A DNA stretch of 64,000 nucleotides from Robiginitomaculum sp. (GCA_021776525.1 JAJFFT010000003.1:1-64000); one strand, 5' to 3'; positions 17,316 to 25,597 are shown, counted from the stretch's first letter. Made by a program: numbers and translations. The notes: generated from the sequence alone by a model not told the origin.

Positions 17316-17807
17316 TTAGACTTTGGCCAGAAACTCGGCGGCGCGATCTGACAGCTCTTTGAGCAAAGTCTGGCCAACCGGGTTATTGGCGGTTTTAATT
17401 TTTCCGCGAACCACAGCACGAATGCTGTCGACATGGGCGCTGACCAGATCAATCGAGGCTTTGGCACGGACATCGTCTTCCAACGTAATATTGCACAGCG
17501 AATCAGCCATGCCGCTGACCAGCGGATAACCATATGTTGTCCCCAGACCTTTCAAGTCATGAGCGGCATTAAAGAGCTTTTGCCCGGCATTCCCGGCCAG
17601 ACCTTCTGCAAGAACGGCTTTGCGCGTCTCTTCCAATTTGCCAACTTCATCGCTGATCCATTCGTCAAAATTCTCTGACAGGCTGGACAAGGCGGCTTCG
17701 GCCTTGGCAATGGCGGCCATGTTGACCGGGCCTAATTTGCCACCGACTTTTTTACGCAAGGTGTTTGGAGGGGTGATCAACGCGCCGTTGGCTTGTGGTT
17801 TTCGCAT
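17316..17807 (-). CDS. Hpt (histidine phosphotransfer) domain protein
   Basis: A cytoplasmic protein of 163 residues with a C-terminal Hpt four-helix bundle. The phosphorylatable His is in NAAHDLKGLG (His83), with the HxxKG pattern intact. Such proteins pass phosphate between a hybrid kinase and a response regulator. It is the last gene of the fliL-fliM-DUF6468-motE run, suggesting a link between the motor and a phosphorelay (in Caulobacter relatives ChpT and others serve CtrA; this protein is not ChpT). The ATG at 17807 follows a leader carrying an anti-Shine-Dalgarno-like word. Confidence 0.8.
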   Translation of the reverse strand: MRKPQANGALITPPNTLRKKVGGKLGPVNMAAIAKAEAALSSLSENFDEWISDEVGKLEETRKAVLAEGLAGNAGQKLFNAAHDLKGLGTTYGYPLVSGMADSLCNITLEDDVRAKASIDLVSAHVDSIRAVVRGKIKTANNPVGQTLLKELSDRAAEFLAKV

Positions 17808-17822
17808 AATGGTTCCCAATAC

Positions 17823-17929
17823 AAGGAGGTGAAATACAGGTACAATATCGTTCGAGGCTTGATCATAAATGATGACCTCTTAATGGGCTGTAACTGGAGG
17901 TGAATAATCCGGAGTTATTTTTCACCTCC
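17823..17929 (-). repeat. Shine-Dalgarno / anti-Shine-Dalgarno repeat between motE and hpt
   Basis: On the minus strand the last sense codons of motE contain GGAGGTGAA (17929-17921). After a 16-base loop comes its perfect complement TTCACCTCC (17904-17896), and a second copy TTCACCTCCTT follows at 17833-17823 in the hpt leader, 15 bases before its ATG. The motE end can therefore fold with either copy. TCACCTCCTT also equals the anti-Shine-Dalgarno core at the 3' end of 16S rRNA. The hairpin lacks a T-run, so it is not an ordinary terminator. Confidence 0.7.
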
Positions 17930-18658
17930 GGAAAAGCCGGGCAGATCCTTGGTCATTTCAGGCAGGCGATTGCGCGCCGCCAGGCCCATCGTCAGCTGGG
18001 CTGCTTTGGTGGGCGGCATAACCGCCATTATCTTGGCCAGATTTTCAGATTTAATCCGGCTGGCGACCTGCAACAGTACATCATCATCCAGCCCGGCAAA
18101 AATTTGTGCCGCTGGTTTGGGCTTCATGGTGTCGTATAGCTTGATCAGGGTCTTGATTTGCAGTTCTTCTTGTTCATCCAATTGCCCCAACAGATCGCCA
18201 ATATCAGCTTTCAGAGTTTCCAGTTTATTGATGCGTTCTTCGATATTTTGTTGTGTGACCTTCAACAGGCCTTCGCGGGTGGCGATTTCATTCTCGCGCT
18301 TATTCAACAATCGGTTGCGTTGGCCCAGGGTCAGATAAACATTCAGTTCCTGCTCGCTCAGGCCGGCCTGTTCTGCGGCTGTAGGGCCTTCACATTCAGG
18401 CACCGGCACAGCGGCCGCGCTTTGTTGTTCATCAGCATTTGCGCTGGTATTGTGCGATGCTTTGGCAGAATCTGGCTCTTTTGGGGCGGGTTTGTCATGA
18501 CTGGCTTTTTTCTTTTTCTTGCCGCCCCCAGAGGCCCAGGCCGCTGTAGCCGGATCTAAAAACTGTAAAACGTCAGTGGTGATCGACAACGATTTCATGC
18601 CGAACAGGCCAAGCGCCAGCACCGCAACAAAAGCCAGTATTCGTGTTGATCGGGTCAT
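17915..18658 (-). CDS. motE: MotE-like flagellar motor-associated protein
   Basis: An inner-membrane/periplasmic protein of 247 residues: one N-terminal membrane segment (about 8-30), a Lys- and Ala-rich spacer, a coiled coil (about 115-170, LNKRENEIATREGLLKV onward) and a C-terminal MgtE-N-like domain (LYDTMKPKPAAQIFAGLDDDVLLQVASRIKSENLAKIMAVM). Proteins of this build are known as MotE, a chaperone or accessory for periplasmic motor parts in alphaproteobacteria. AGGGTGAACAG precedes the ATG at 18658, four bases after the stop of the DUF6468 gene, which shows tight coupling in the fliL operon. Confidence 0.8.
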   Translation of the reverse strand: MTRSTRILAFVAVLALGLFGMKSLSITTDVLQFLDPATAAWASGGGKKKKKASHDKPAPKEPDSAKASHNTSANADEQQSAAAVPVPECEGPTAAEQAGLSEQELNVYLTLGQRNRLLNKRENEIATREGLLKVTQQNIEERINKLETLKADIGDLLGQLDEQEELQIKTLIKLYDTMKPKPAAQIFAGLDDDVLLQVASRIKSENLAKIMAVMPPTKAAQLTMGLAARNRLPEMTKDLPGFSGGEK

Positions 18659-18662
18659 CTGT

Positions 18663-19025
18663 TCACCCTGTTTCGCGCAGACGGTCCAACAATCCGCTGC
18701 GTTGCGGCGGGGTGCTGGAATTACTGGCATTTATGGGGGTGGCGACTTGTCCTTGACGGCCAAGACGTTGCAAATCGGCGGCTAGGCGCTGGGCACTGTG
18801 GATGCGGGCATCCAGCTCGGTGCTGCTTTGGTTGGCCGTTTCGCGCAAGCCCGCAATACAGCTTTGGGCTTGTTCTGTGGCGGTGATTAAATCCTGTACC
18901 GCTTCGCGCATACCATCTTGGCCATTGCGCAGGGCATTCAGGCGGCGATCAAGTCGCCAGCAATAAAACACCGTAACCAGAAGGAGGAGGGCCAGAAGAA
19001 TTTCAAGTCCGAGTGTAAGTGTCAT
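18663..19025 (-). CDS. DUF6468 flagellar-operon membrane protein
   Basis: A 120-residue protein with one N-terminal membrane helix (residues 4-24, LGLEILLALLLLVTVFYC) and a long coiled-coil tail. The arginine-rich junction CWRLDRRLNALRNGQDGMREAVQDL matches the DUF6468 pattern seen next to fliM and motE in other alphaproteobacteria. The start codon overlaps the fliM stop (TAATG) and its stop is four bases before motE. The exact role is not known. It is presumably part of motor assembly. Confidence 0.75.
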   Translation of the reverse strand: MTLTLGLEILLALLLLVTVFYCWRLDRRLNALRNGQDGMREAVQDLITATEQAQSCIAGLRETANQSSTELDARIHSAQRLAADLQRLGRQGQVATPINASNSSTPPQRSGLLDRLRETG

Positions 19026-20212
19026 TACATTTGTTCCTCTAATTGCCGTCTTATTCCGGGTTTCAATCCGTCCTGGACACGAATGGCCATGTTGCGCCCC
19101 AGGCGCCCCATACGTCCATTAGCCAGCATAATATTGCCGCAACGCAACATGATGTCGCTGTTGGGCGTTGTGTTCATCATGATGGTATCGCCGATTTTCA
19201 GATCCATCATCGTGCGCAAGGGGACTTCATGTTCGTCCAGAACGGCGCTCACTTCCATGGCGGTTGACCACAGTTCAGACGCCAAATGGCTTTCCCAGAT
19301 GTTATCGCGGCCAAATTTTTCGCCCATGAATTGCTGTAACAGCATTTTGCGAATGGGTTCCAGCGTGGCGTAGGGCAGCATCAATTCAATGCGTCCACCG
19401 CGATCTTCCATATCAATGCGTAACCGCACCAAAATGGCGGCGTTGGCCGGGCGGGCAATGGCTGCAAAACGCGGGTTTGTCTCCACACGGTCCAGCGTAA
19501 AGTCTATTTCGGTCAGGGGCTTAAAGGCGGCCTGGGCATCTTGCAGGACCACTTCGATCATCCGTTGGACCAGTTGTCGTTCAATGGTCGTATAGGGGCG
19601 GCCTTCGACCCGCATGGCCGCTGTGCCACGTCGTCCGCCAAGCAGCACGTCGACAATGGAATAAATCAGGTTGGAATCAACCGTCAGCAAGCCATAATTG
19701 TCCAGCTGTTTGGCGCGAAACACCGCCAGAATGGCCGGCAAGGGAATAGAGTTCAGATAATCGCCAAAGCGAATAGAAGAGATATTATCAAGGCTGACCT
19801 CGACATTATCTGAGGTGAAGTTACGCAAAGACGTGGTCATTAACCGCACCAAGCGGTCAAAGACAATTTCCAGCATGGGCAGGCGTTCGTAAGACACCAA
19901 AGCGGTGTTTATGATCGACCGAATGCCAGAATTTTCAGCGTCTTCGTCTTCGCCGCCTTCAAAGCCCAGAAGATTATCAATCTCGTCCTGGTTCAAAATG
20001 CGTTCGGCACCAGGGCCTTCATCCGGGCCAGCCATGGCAATTTCATCGCCGCCTTCGGCCATTGCAGCCCATTCGGCGGCCATCGCGTCCTGGTCTTCGG
20101 CGCTGAGATCGTCATCGCCCATATCGCCGCCACCACCGCCGCCACCGGTATCTTCTTCGGCCATAGCGGCCCATTCAGCGGCCATTGCATCCTGATCAGT
20201 ATCGTCAGCCAT
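19025..20212 (-). CDS. fliM: Flagellar motor switch protein FliM
   Basis: FliM sits in the C-ring and binds phosphorylated CheY-type proteins to set rotation. The body shows ILNQDEIDNLLGF (about residue 70), the middle CheC-like domain (LEIVFDRLVRLMTTSLRNF, SIPLPAILAVFRAKQLDNYGLL split over two strands) and a C-terminal SpoA/FliN-like domain ending near residue 390. At 395 residues it is longer than usual because of an N-terminal extension. There a 14-residue segment DQDAMAAEWAAMAE occurs twice (6-19 and 40-53) around a seven-glycine run. It overlaps the DUF6468 gene by one base. Confidence 0.93.
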   Translation of the reverse strand: MADDTDQDAMAAEWAAMAEEDTGGGGGGGDMGDDDLSAEDQDAMAAEWAAMAEGGDEIAMAGPDEGPGAERILNQDEIDNLLGFEGGEDEDAENSGIRSIINTALVSYERLPMLEIVFDRLVRLMTTSLRNFTSDNVEVSLDNISSIRFGDYLNSIPLPAILAVFRAKQLDNYGLLTVDSNLIYSIVDVLLGGRRGTAAMRVEGRPYTTIERQLVQRMIEVVLQDAQAAFKPLTEIDFTLDRVETNPRFAAIARPANAAILVRLRIDMEDRGGRIELMLPYATLEPIRKMLLQQFMGEKFGRDNIWESHLASELWSTAMEVSAVLDEHEVPLRTMMDLKIGDTIMMNTTPNSDIMLRCGNIMLANGRMGRLGRNMAIRVQDGLKPGIRRQLEEQM

Positions 20213-20236
20213 CGTTAGTGTCCAAACTCATTCAAC

Positions 20237-20794
20237 CTAGTTCACCAAAAGCGTATCAATGGTCAAATCATTGACATGTATAGGGGCCACAGCCTGATTT
20301 ACGCGGCGTAGCAGCTCAAGTTTCAGACGGTAATAACCGGCTGAGCCTTTGACATCTTCCATGCGCAATTCACGTAAAAAACCCTGATAACGATCGACAA
20401 TGCGCGGCAGGACCGGCTCGATCTTATGCAAGGTATCCTCGTCGGCAACTTCCAAAAGGACGACCAGTTTCAGCACCGAGGTTTCGCCGTCTTCATTGAC
20501 AATATTGGCGTAAATCGGCGGTAGTTCGTAATAGACCGGATCGGGGGCATGTTCTTCGCTGGTCGCTTCACCGTGTTCGCCGCCTTCACCATTTTCGGCG
20601 CTGGCTGTTTCGGCATCGGCATCTTTTTTGCCGCCAAACATCATCAAAGCACCGGCGGTCCCGAGCAGTAAAACAAGCAAAACGGGCAGGCCAATGAATA
20701 ACAGCTTTTTCTTCAGGCCGCCTTTTTTAGCACCCTCTTCCTCTTCGCCGTCAGCGTCTTCGCCGTCCCGTTCTTTGTCTTCTTCGTCGGCCAT
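20237..20794 (-). CDS. fliL: Flagellar basal body protein FliL
   Basis: FliL is a single-pass inner-membrane protein around the stator. Here a very acidic cytoplasmic head (first 22 residues) and a Lys cluster precede the membrane helix (about 31-51). A second acidic linker follows, then the periplasmic FliL domain (YYELPPIYANIVNEDGETSVLKLVVLLE; C-terminal LTIDTLLVN). Total 185 residues. It is the first gene of the minus-strand motor operon and is divergent from flgF. Confidence 0.93.
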   Translation of the reverse strand: MADEEDKERDGEDADGEEEEGAKKGGLKKKLLFIGLPVLLVLLLGTAGALMMFGGKKDADAETASAENGEGGEHGEATSEEHAPDPVYYELPPIYANIVNEDGETSVLKLVVLLEVADEDTLHKIEPVLPRIVDRYQGFLRELRMEDVKGSAGYYRLKLELLRRVNQAVAPIHVNDLTIDTLLVN

Positions 20795-20859
20795 GAGGCT
20801 CCCCTAAAAATCATTCTCTTATAATAGGGGGAATTATGGTTAAGGAGATGTTGCGATTG

Positions 20860-20922
20860 TGCCGGTTTACGGCGCATTTCTCACAAAGCCGACCACGGCA
20901 TTTCCTGCCGGTTTGTGGGCAG
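20860..20922. promoter_or_regulatory. Two CCGGCA elements upstream of flgF, candidate FlbD sites
   Basis: On the minus strand AAACCGGCA occurs twice (around 20861-20869 and 20906-20914), 46 bases apart, within the fliL-flgF divergent gap and about 75-135 bases upstream of the sigma54 box. Related ACCGGCAG and CCCCGGCAA words lie upstream of the flgI sigma54 box. Sigma54 promoters need upstream activator sites, and Caulobacter FlbD binds ftr elements rich in CCxCGGC. The match is by resemblance. Confidence 0.45.
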
Positions 20923-20993
20923 AAGTGTTCTATCGGCATCAAAAGTCAGCCATGAAAAATTTATAACATACTGTAATGCAAGCATAAAAATGC

Positions 20994-21009
20994 TGGCACG
21001 GTCTGTGCA
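20994..21009 (+). promoter_or_regulatory. Sigma54 promoter of flgF operon
   Basis: TGGCACGGTCTGTGCA fits the sigma54 consensus TGGCACG-N4-TTGCA, with GG and GC exactly ten bases apart. It ends 56 bases before the flgF start codon. It should drive flgF-flgG-flgA-flgH late in flagellar assembly. Confidence 0.9.
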
Positions 21010-21064
21010 ATGCTTGCGGCACAGGTCGCTGAATGCGCCCTTCACGGCAGAAGCAGGTGGACAC

Positions 21065-21802
21065 ATGAATAACGCTCTAATGGTTGGGCTGACGCGGCAG
21101 ATGGTTCTGCGCCGTCAAATGGACATCACCGCCAACAATATTGCCAACATGTCGACCGCCGGTTTCAAGGTTGAAAAACTCATTTTACAAAAAGTTGCCG
21201 ATGGCCCAGCCCGGCATCTTGATGGCCCTTCAAAAATCAGCTTCGTTCAAGATACCGGCGTTTCGCGCAGGTTTTCTGATGGAAAAATTGAAGGCACTGG
21301 CCGGGCCTTTGACCTGGCATTGAACGGCCCCGGATTTTTCGTTGTCGAAACCCCCGGCGGCGAGCGTTATACCCGTGATGGCCGGTTTTCGGTCAATGAC
21401 ACCGGAACATTAAGCACTTTCGACGGCATGCCGGTTCTGGATGATGGCGGCGCGCCGATCCTGCTGGATGTCAATGGCGAAGAGCCGGTGATCGGCAAAG
21501 ACGGCTCCGTCAAAGTCGGCAATCTGGTGGTTGCTAAGCTGGACATTGCTAATTTTGATCGCCTGGACAAACTTCAGAAAGTTGGCGAAGGGCGTTTCAA
21601 GGCACCGCCCAGGCTGGAAGTTCTGGCCGTGGAAAACCCGATTGTCATGCAGGGACATCTTGAGCGCTCTAACGTTGTAGCGATCGTTGAAATGAGCCGC
21701 ATGATCCAGACCACACGAGCCTATCAATCCGTGAGCAATATGCTCAATCAGGCAGAAACCCTTAGCAAGCGCACAGTCGAGCGCCTCGGCAGTGTGCGCT
21801 AA
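21065..21802 (+). CDS. flgF: Flagellar basal-body rod protein FlgF
   Basis: A proximal rod subunit of 245 residues, exported by the flagellar type III system. The N-terminus has the rod/hook heptad region with NNALMVGLTRQM and ITANNIANMSTAGFK. The centre carries LNGPGFFVVETPGGERYTRDG and the C-terminus EMSRMIQTTRAYQSVSNMLN. The ATG at 21065 has AGGTGG upstream and lies behind a sigma54 box; the frame runs further upstream but through the promoter. It is the first gene of flgF-flgG-flgA-flgH. Confidence 0.93.
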   Translation: MNNALMVGLTRQMVLRRQMDITANNIANMSTAGFKVEKLILQKVADGPARHLDGPSKISFVQDTGVSRRFSDGKIEGTGRAFDLALNGPGFFVVETPGGERYTRDGRFSVNDTGTLSTFDGMPVLDDGGAPILLDVNGEEPVIGKDGSVKVGNLVVAKLDIANFDRLDKLQKVGEGRFKAPPRLEVLAVENPIVMQGHLERSNVVAIVEMSRMIQTTRAYQSVSNMLNQAETLSKRTVERLGSVR

Positions 21803-21836
21803 GGCGCGCACCCATAACAGGACTTAGGAGAGAAAC

Positions 21837-22625
21837 ATGCGTGCACTCAATACCGCGGCGACCGGCATGCTGGCCCAGCAACTCAATGTCGAGGTGATTT
21901 CCAATAACATCGCCAATATGAACACCACGGCCTTTAAGCGCCAACGAGCCGAGTTCCAGGACCTGCTCTATCAAAGCGTAGAGCGGGCCGGGGCCAGTTC
22001 ATCGGATTCTGGAACGATCGTGCCAACGGGTGTTCAGATCGGTCTGGGTGTTAAAGCCGGCTCAGTTTACCGCATTACCGAACAGGGCAATCTGGCCCAG
22101 ACCGGCAATAAGTTTGATGTTGCGATCAGTGGTAAAGGCTATTTTCGCATCCAGCTTCCTTCGGGCGAGGATGCTTATACCCGTGCCGGTAATTTCGCCG
22201 TAAATGGTGACGGGCAATTAACCACTGAGGACGGCTACACCGTGGCACCTGGTATCACACTGCCGCAAGATGCCACCGACGTGATCATCAATGCTCAGGG
22301 GCAAGTGCAGGCACTGACCCCCGGCACCCCGGCACCGGCGGTGGTTGGCCAGCTGGAAATTGTGACGTTCTTCAACGAAGGCGGTCTGGATCCACAAGGG
22401 GATAATCTGTTCCTGGAATCTGCGGCCTCTGGCCCGGCCAATGCCGGCACACCCGGATCCCCCGGCTTTGGCAGTATTGTGCAAGGTTTTATTGAAACCT
22501 CGAACGTCAATGCGGTGCAGGAAATTACCGCGTTGATCGCCGCCCAACGAGCCTATGAAATGAATTCCAAAGTCATCACCGCATCAGATGAGATGCTCTC
22601 GACCAGCGCCAATTTGCGTCGCTAA
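21837..22625 (+). CDS. flgG: Flagellar distal rod protein FlgG
   Basis: Distal rod protein of 262 residues (the normal FlgG length). It begins MRALNTAATGMLAQQLNVEVISNNIANMNTTAFKR in the typical rod N-terminal coil, has GKGYFRIQLPSGEDAYTRAGNF in the middle and ends with EITALIAAQRAYEMNSKVI. TTAGGAGAGAAAC before the ATG is a strong ribosome site. It is 34 bases after flgF. Confidence 0.96.
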   Translation: MRALNTAATGMLAQQLNVEVISNNIANMNTTAFKRQRAEFQDLLYQSVERAGASSSDSGTIVPTGVQIGLGVKAGSVYRITEQGNLAQTGNKFDVAISGKGYFRIQLPSGEDAYTRAGNFAVNGDGQLTTEDGYTVAPGITLPQDATDVIINAQGQVQALTPGTPAPAVVGQLEIVTFFNEGGLDPQGDNLFLESAASGPANAGTPGSPGFGSIVQGFIETSNVNAVQEITALIAAQRAYEMNSKVITASDEMLSTSANLRR

Positions 22626-22644
22626 TAAAGGGATACGGGTTGTA

Positions 22645-23634
22645 ATGAACATCTTTTTTGAACACGGGCGTTTACGCCGCGCGGTCACCACCATTGCGCT
22701 GGTTCTGTTGTTTTTTGCGGCCAGTACATCTCTGGTGCTGGGTGCGCCGGCACAATTGGACGAGCCGCTGCGCCTGCGGACCCAGATTGAAAGCCAGGAT
22801 GCCAATTTACGCTTTGGCGATGTATTCTCAAACGCTGGCGATCTGGCGCAAACCGTTCTGACCCGCGCCCCAGAACCTGGCCGTATGGTTTCCTTGGACC
22901 CGGCCTGGTTGTCGGCCAAGGCCCGCCAGCATAACCGGGTTTGGAAGAATATTTCCACGCTGAAACGGGTGACGGTGCGCCGCGCCGGTCACCGCATCGA
23001 CAGTGGTGTGCTCAGCGCACTGATCCAACAGGAATTGGGCCAATCCGGTGGTGATGGACGCTATGAAGTGGCGCTGGCCAATCGCGGCCAGACCTTGTTT
23101 GTGCCTTTGGATGGACGCGGCGAACCACAGGTTTTGTCACTGGATTTGAACAATCAGAACGGCGCATTTACGGCCCGTGTGCTGGCCTATGATGATGCCA
23201 ATGTGGTCGAGGTTCGGGGCCGTGCCTGGCACCTGACCCAGGTGCCAACGCTGGTCCGTTCTTATATGGCCGGCGAGGAAATCCGTCCCGAAGATATACA
23301 GTGGAGCGATATTCGCGAAGCCAGCCTGCGCCCCGGAACCATTATGGATAGCGAAAGTTTTACCGGACAGGCCAGTCGGCGGGCCTTGCGTGCCGGCAAG
23401 CCTTTACGGGCGACGGATTTGAAGCGCATGACCGCTATTAAACGCGGCGAGATTTTGACGATCACATATATTGTGCCCGGCATTCGCCTTACCGCCAAGG
23501 CGCGGGCGTTGGACGAGGCCGCTTTGGGCGACACCTTGCGGGTCGTCAATTTACAATCAAGCCGCACCATTGATGTGGTGGTGACCGCACCGGGTCAGGC
23601 CCGGTCCAGTTTTAGCCCCGCTGTCGGCGGTTAG
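22645..23634 (+). CDS. flgA: Flagellar P-ring assembly chaperone FlgA
   Basis: FlgA helps build the periplasmic P ring from FlgI. The protein (329 residues) has a signal peptide or membrane anchor (about 13-32), a variable middle and the SAF/ChapFlgA domain at the C-terminus (PTLVRSYMAGEEIRPEDIQWSD, AGKPLRATDLKR, GDTLRVVNLQSSRTIDVVV). The ATG at 22645 is 19 bases after flgG. The frame is open further back, but into flgG. Its client FlgI is encoded at 31.2 kb. Confidence 0.9.
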   Translation: MNIFFEHGRLRRAVTTIALVLLFFAASTSLVLGAPAQLDEPLRLRTQIESQDANLRFGDVFSNAGDLAQTVLTRAPEPGRMVSLDPAWLSAKARQHNRVWKNISTLKRVTVRRAGHRIDSGVLSALIQQELGQSGGDGRYEVALANRGQTLFVPLDGRGEPQVLSLDLNNQNGAFTARVLAYDDANVVEVRGRAWHLTQVPTLVRSYMAGEEIRPEDIQWSDIREASLRPGTIMDSESFTGQASRRALRAGKPLRATDLKRMTAIKRGEILTITYIVPGIRLTAKARALDEAALGDTLRVVNLQSSRTIDVVVTAPGQARSSFSPAVGG

Positions 23635-23641
23635 GAGAAGT

Positions 23642-24367
23642 ATGATGAAAAAAATAGCGTATATTCTAGCCGGGGCGGTGCTTCTGTCAGGGTGCGGTAC
23701 ATTTGATCGGGTCAAGCGTATTGGCAAAGCCCCCAAAATGACCCCTATGGAAAATCCGGCCAATGTTTATGGCAAGAAACCGGTGATTATGCCGATGCCA
23801 GCTGTGGCGCGGGAAAAAGACGACCGCAATTCATTATGGCGGACCGGCGCGCGAACGTTCTTTAACGATCAACGTGCCCAGCAAATCGGCGATATTTTGA
23901 CGGTATCCATCCAGATTCAGGACAAGGCCAAAATTCAAAACTCGACCGAGCGGAGCCGCACCTCCGGTGAGGATTCTGATCTGACTAACCTTTTTGGTCT
24001 TGAGAAAAAGCTGGGCAGTATCAACCCGGCTTCGCTGGCCAGCTTTGGCTCGAATAGTAACAATAAGGGGGCGGGCACGGTTGATCGTTCTGAATCCGTG
24101 GATTTGACGGTTGCCGCCGTGGTCACCCAAGTGCTGCCCAACGGCAATCTGGTGATTGCCGGGCGTCAGGAAGTCCGCATTAATAATGAAGTGCGCGAAC
24201 TTCTGGTGTCAGGCGTCGTGCGCCCTGAAGACATTGCCTCGGATAATGTGATCGAGCATACACAAATCGCCGAAGCACGCATTTCCTATGGTGGTCGCGG
24301 TACCATTTCGGATGTGCAAAACCCCCGTTACGGGCAAGAGCTGTTCGATATATTGTTCCCGTTCTAA
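23642..24367 (+). CDS. flgH: Flagellar L-ring protein FlgH
   Basis: Outer-membrane ring lipoprotein of 241 residues. The signal peptide ends in the lipobox LSGC (Cys18). The family pattern follows: NSLWRTGARTFFNDQRAQQIGDILTVSI, AAVVTQVLPNGNLVIAGRQEVRINNE, GVVRPEDIASDN and ISYGGRGTISDVQ. AGGAGAAG precedes two adjacent ATGs. It is the last gene of the flgFGAH run. Confidence 0.95.
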   Translation: MMKKIAYILAGAVLLSGCGTFDRVKRIGKAPKMTPMENPANVYGKKPVIMPMPAVAREKDDRNSLWRTGARTFFNDQRAQQIGDILTVSIQIQDKAKIQNSTERSRTSGEDSDLTNLFGLEKKLGSINPASLASFGSNSNNKGAGTVDRSESVDLTVAAVVTQVLPNGNLVIAGRQEVRINNEVRELLVSGVVRPEDIASDNVIEHTQIAEARISYGGRGTISDVQNPRYGQELFDILFPF

Positions 24368-24380
24368 GCGGTACTTTGCA

Positions 24381-24962
24381 TTACAGTTTTAACAGGTTCT
24401 CGCACCGGGCAATCCATTGCCGGGTGCGTGGCCGTTTGGCCAGATCAAAGCCGCCTTCGGCCGCTAGGCGCGTATAGGCCAAAAGCGCAATGTCGGCGAT
24501 GCTGAACTGTTCAGCCACCAGCCAGTTTTTGTTCTGCAAGGCGTGTTCCAGATCGTTCAGCGCCGCTTCGCCGCGTTCAACCCGCCAAGCTTCGCGCTCG
24601 TGCGCAGGCTTGCCTTGATAGAGCATATGAAAGCGACAGACGGCCACATAAGGCTCGTGGCTGTATTGTTCCCAAAACAGCCATTGATTGACCTCAGCCT
24701 GATTAAAACTGTCCTTGGGTATCAGCGTGCTATCTTGTGCCAGATAACTAATAATGGCGTTGGATTGGGACAATATACGGCCATCATCCAGTTCAAGCAC
24801 CGGAACCTGTCCCGACGGGTTCATGGCCAAAAAGCCGTCGGTCCGGCTTTGCCCTTTGAGAATATCAACCGCTTCCCAGCGATAGGGCAGGCCCAGATAG
24901 TCGGCCGTGTATTTAATTTTCAGGCAATTGCCTGAAATCATGTCGCCATAGATTGTTATCAT
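24381..24962 (-). CDS. Glutathione S-transferase family protein
   Basis: A cytoplasmic protein of 193 residues with a thioredoxin-like N-terminal domain (ITIYGDMISGNCLKIKYTADYLGLPY, NPSGQVPVLELDDGRILSQSNAII) and an all-helical C-terminal domain. The substrate is unknown. The start ATG overlaps the msrQ stop (ATGA), so it is coupled to the MsrPQ operon. This suggests a redox or detoxification role alongside methionine sulfoxide repair. Confidence 0.88.
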   Translation of the reverse strand: MITIYGDMISGNCLKIKYTADYLGLPYRWEAVDILKGQSRTDGFLAMNPSGQVPVLELDDGRILSQSNAIISYLAQDSTLIPKDSFNQAEVNQWLFWEQYSHEPYVAVCRFHMLYQGKPAHEREAWRVERGEAALNDLEHALQNKNWLVAEQFSIADIALLAYTRLAAEGGFDLAKRPRTRQWIARCENLLKL

Positions 24963-25591
24963 GCCGTCCTCTTTGTCTTTTGCACACGGTACCATTTCAC
25001 AACCCGCCAGCCCAGTAAGAAAATGGCGATAGCCCCATGCACCAAAGGCATAAGTTGAAACCCTTTGGCCATGAAAATATGGTGCACGACGGCTAGCAAA
25101 ATGGCCGGGTAAATCAGCATATGCAGACGTTTCCAGCGCTTGGGTCCAAGATGGCGCAAGGATGCATTGGTCGAGGTCAGCGCCAACGGGACAAGCAGCG
25201 CAAAGGCGCTCATGCCCAAAGTGATATAGGTGCGCTTGACCACGTCTTTCCATAATTTGGCGAGGCTGAAAAACAGGTCCAGTCCCAGATAACTGCCCAA
25301 ATGCAGGCTCATATAAAAGAAAGCATAAAGACCGGCCATACGGCGCAGGCGTGTCAGTGCCGCCATGCGGGTGATGTCGCGCAAAGGCGTGATCGCCAAA
25401 GTGATCAACAAAACCCGGATGGCCGTATCACCCAAAAAGCGATTGGTGGCCTCGATCGGGTTCACGCCCAGATCATTATATTGGCCCATGAGCAAAAGGC
25501 TCCATTGCCAGGCGAGCCAGGCAAAGGGCAGGCCCAAGGCAATAAAGGCCCCGGTTTTGAGATAGGCAAAGGGAATGGTTTTAAGGGTCAT
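24959..25591 (-). CDS. msrQ: MsrQ, haem-binding membrane subunit of the MsrPQ methionine sulfoxide reductase
   Basis: MsrQ passes electrons from the respiratory chain to periplasmic MsrP. The 210-residue protein has about six membrane helices with ferric-reductase-like haem histidines (MSLHLGSYLG, RLHMLIYPAILLAVVHHIF). LRRMAGLYAFFYMSLH and PKRWKRLH are family marks. GAGAGGTGGAC precedes the ATG at 25591. A longer frame upstream reads through a palindromic repeat and is not used. msrP lies upstream and a GST gene overlaps downstream. Confidence 0.9.
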   Translation of the reverse strand: MTLKTIPFAYLKTGAFIALGLPFAWLAWQWSLLLMGQYNDLGVNPIEATNRFLGDTAIRVLLITLAITPLRDITRMAALTRLRRMAGLYAFFYMSLHLGSYLGLDLFFSLAKLWKDVVKRTYITLGMSAFALLVPLALTSTNASLRHLGPKRWKRLHMLIYPAILLAVVHHIFMAKGFQLMPLVHGAIAIFLLGWRVVKWYRVQKTKRTA

Positions 25592-25597
25592 ATTGTC

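Noticed and set aside
17316..17807. ChpT
   Set aside because: ChpT is a larger histidine-kinase-like dimer; this protein has a simple Hpt bundle with HDLKG.
20237..20880. Sigma54 or CtrA promoter for fliL
   Set aside because: GGCACAATCGCAAC has the wrong GG-GC spacing and TTAACCATAATT lacks the second TTAA, so I do not call either.
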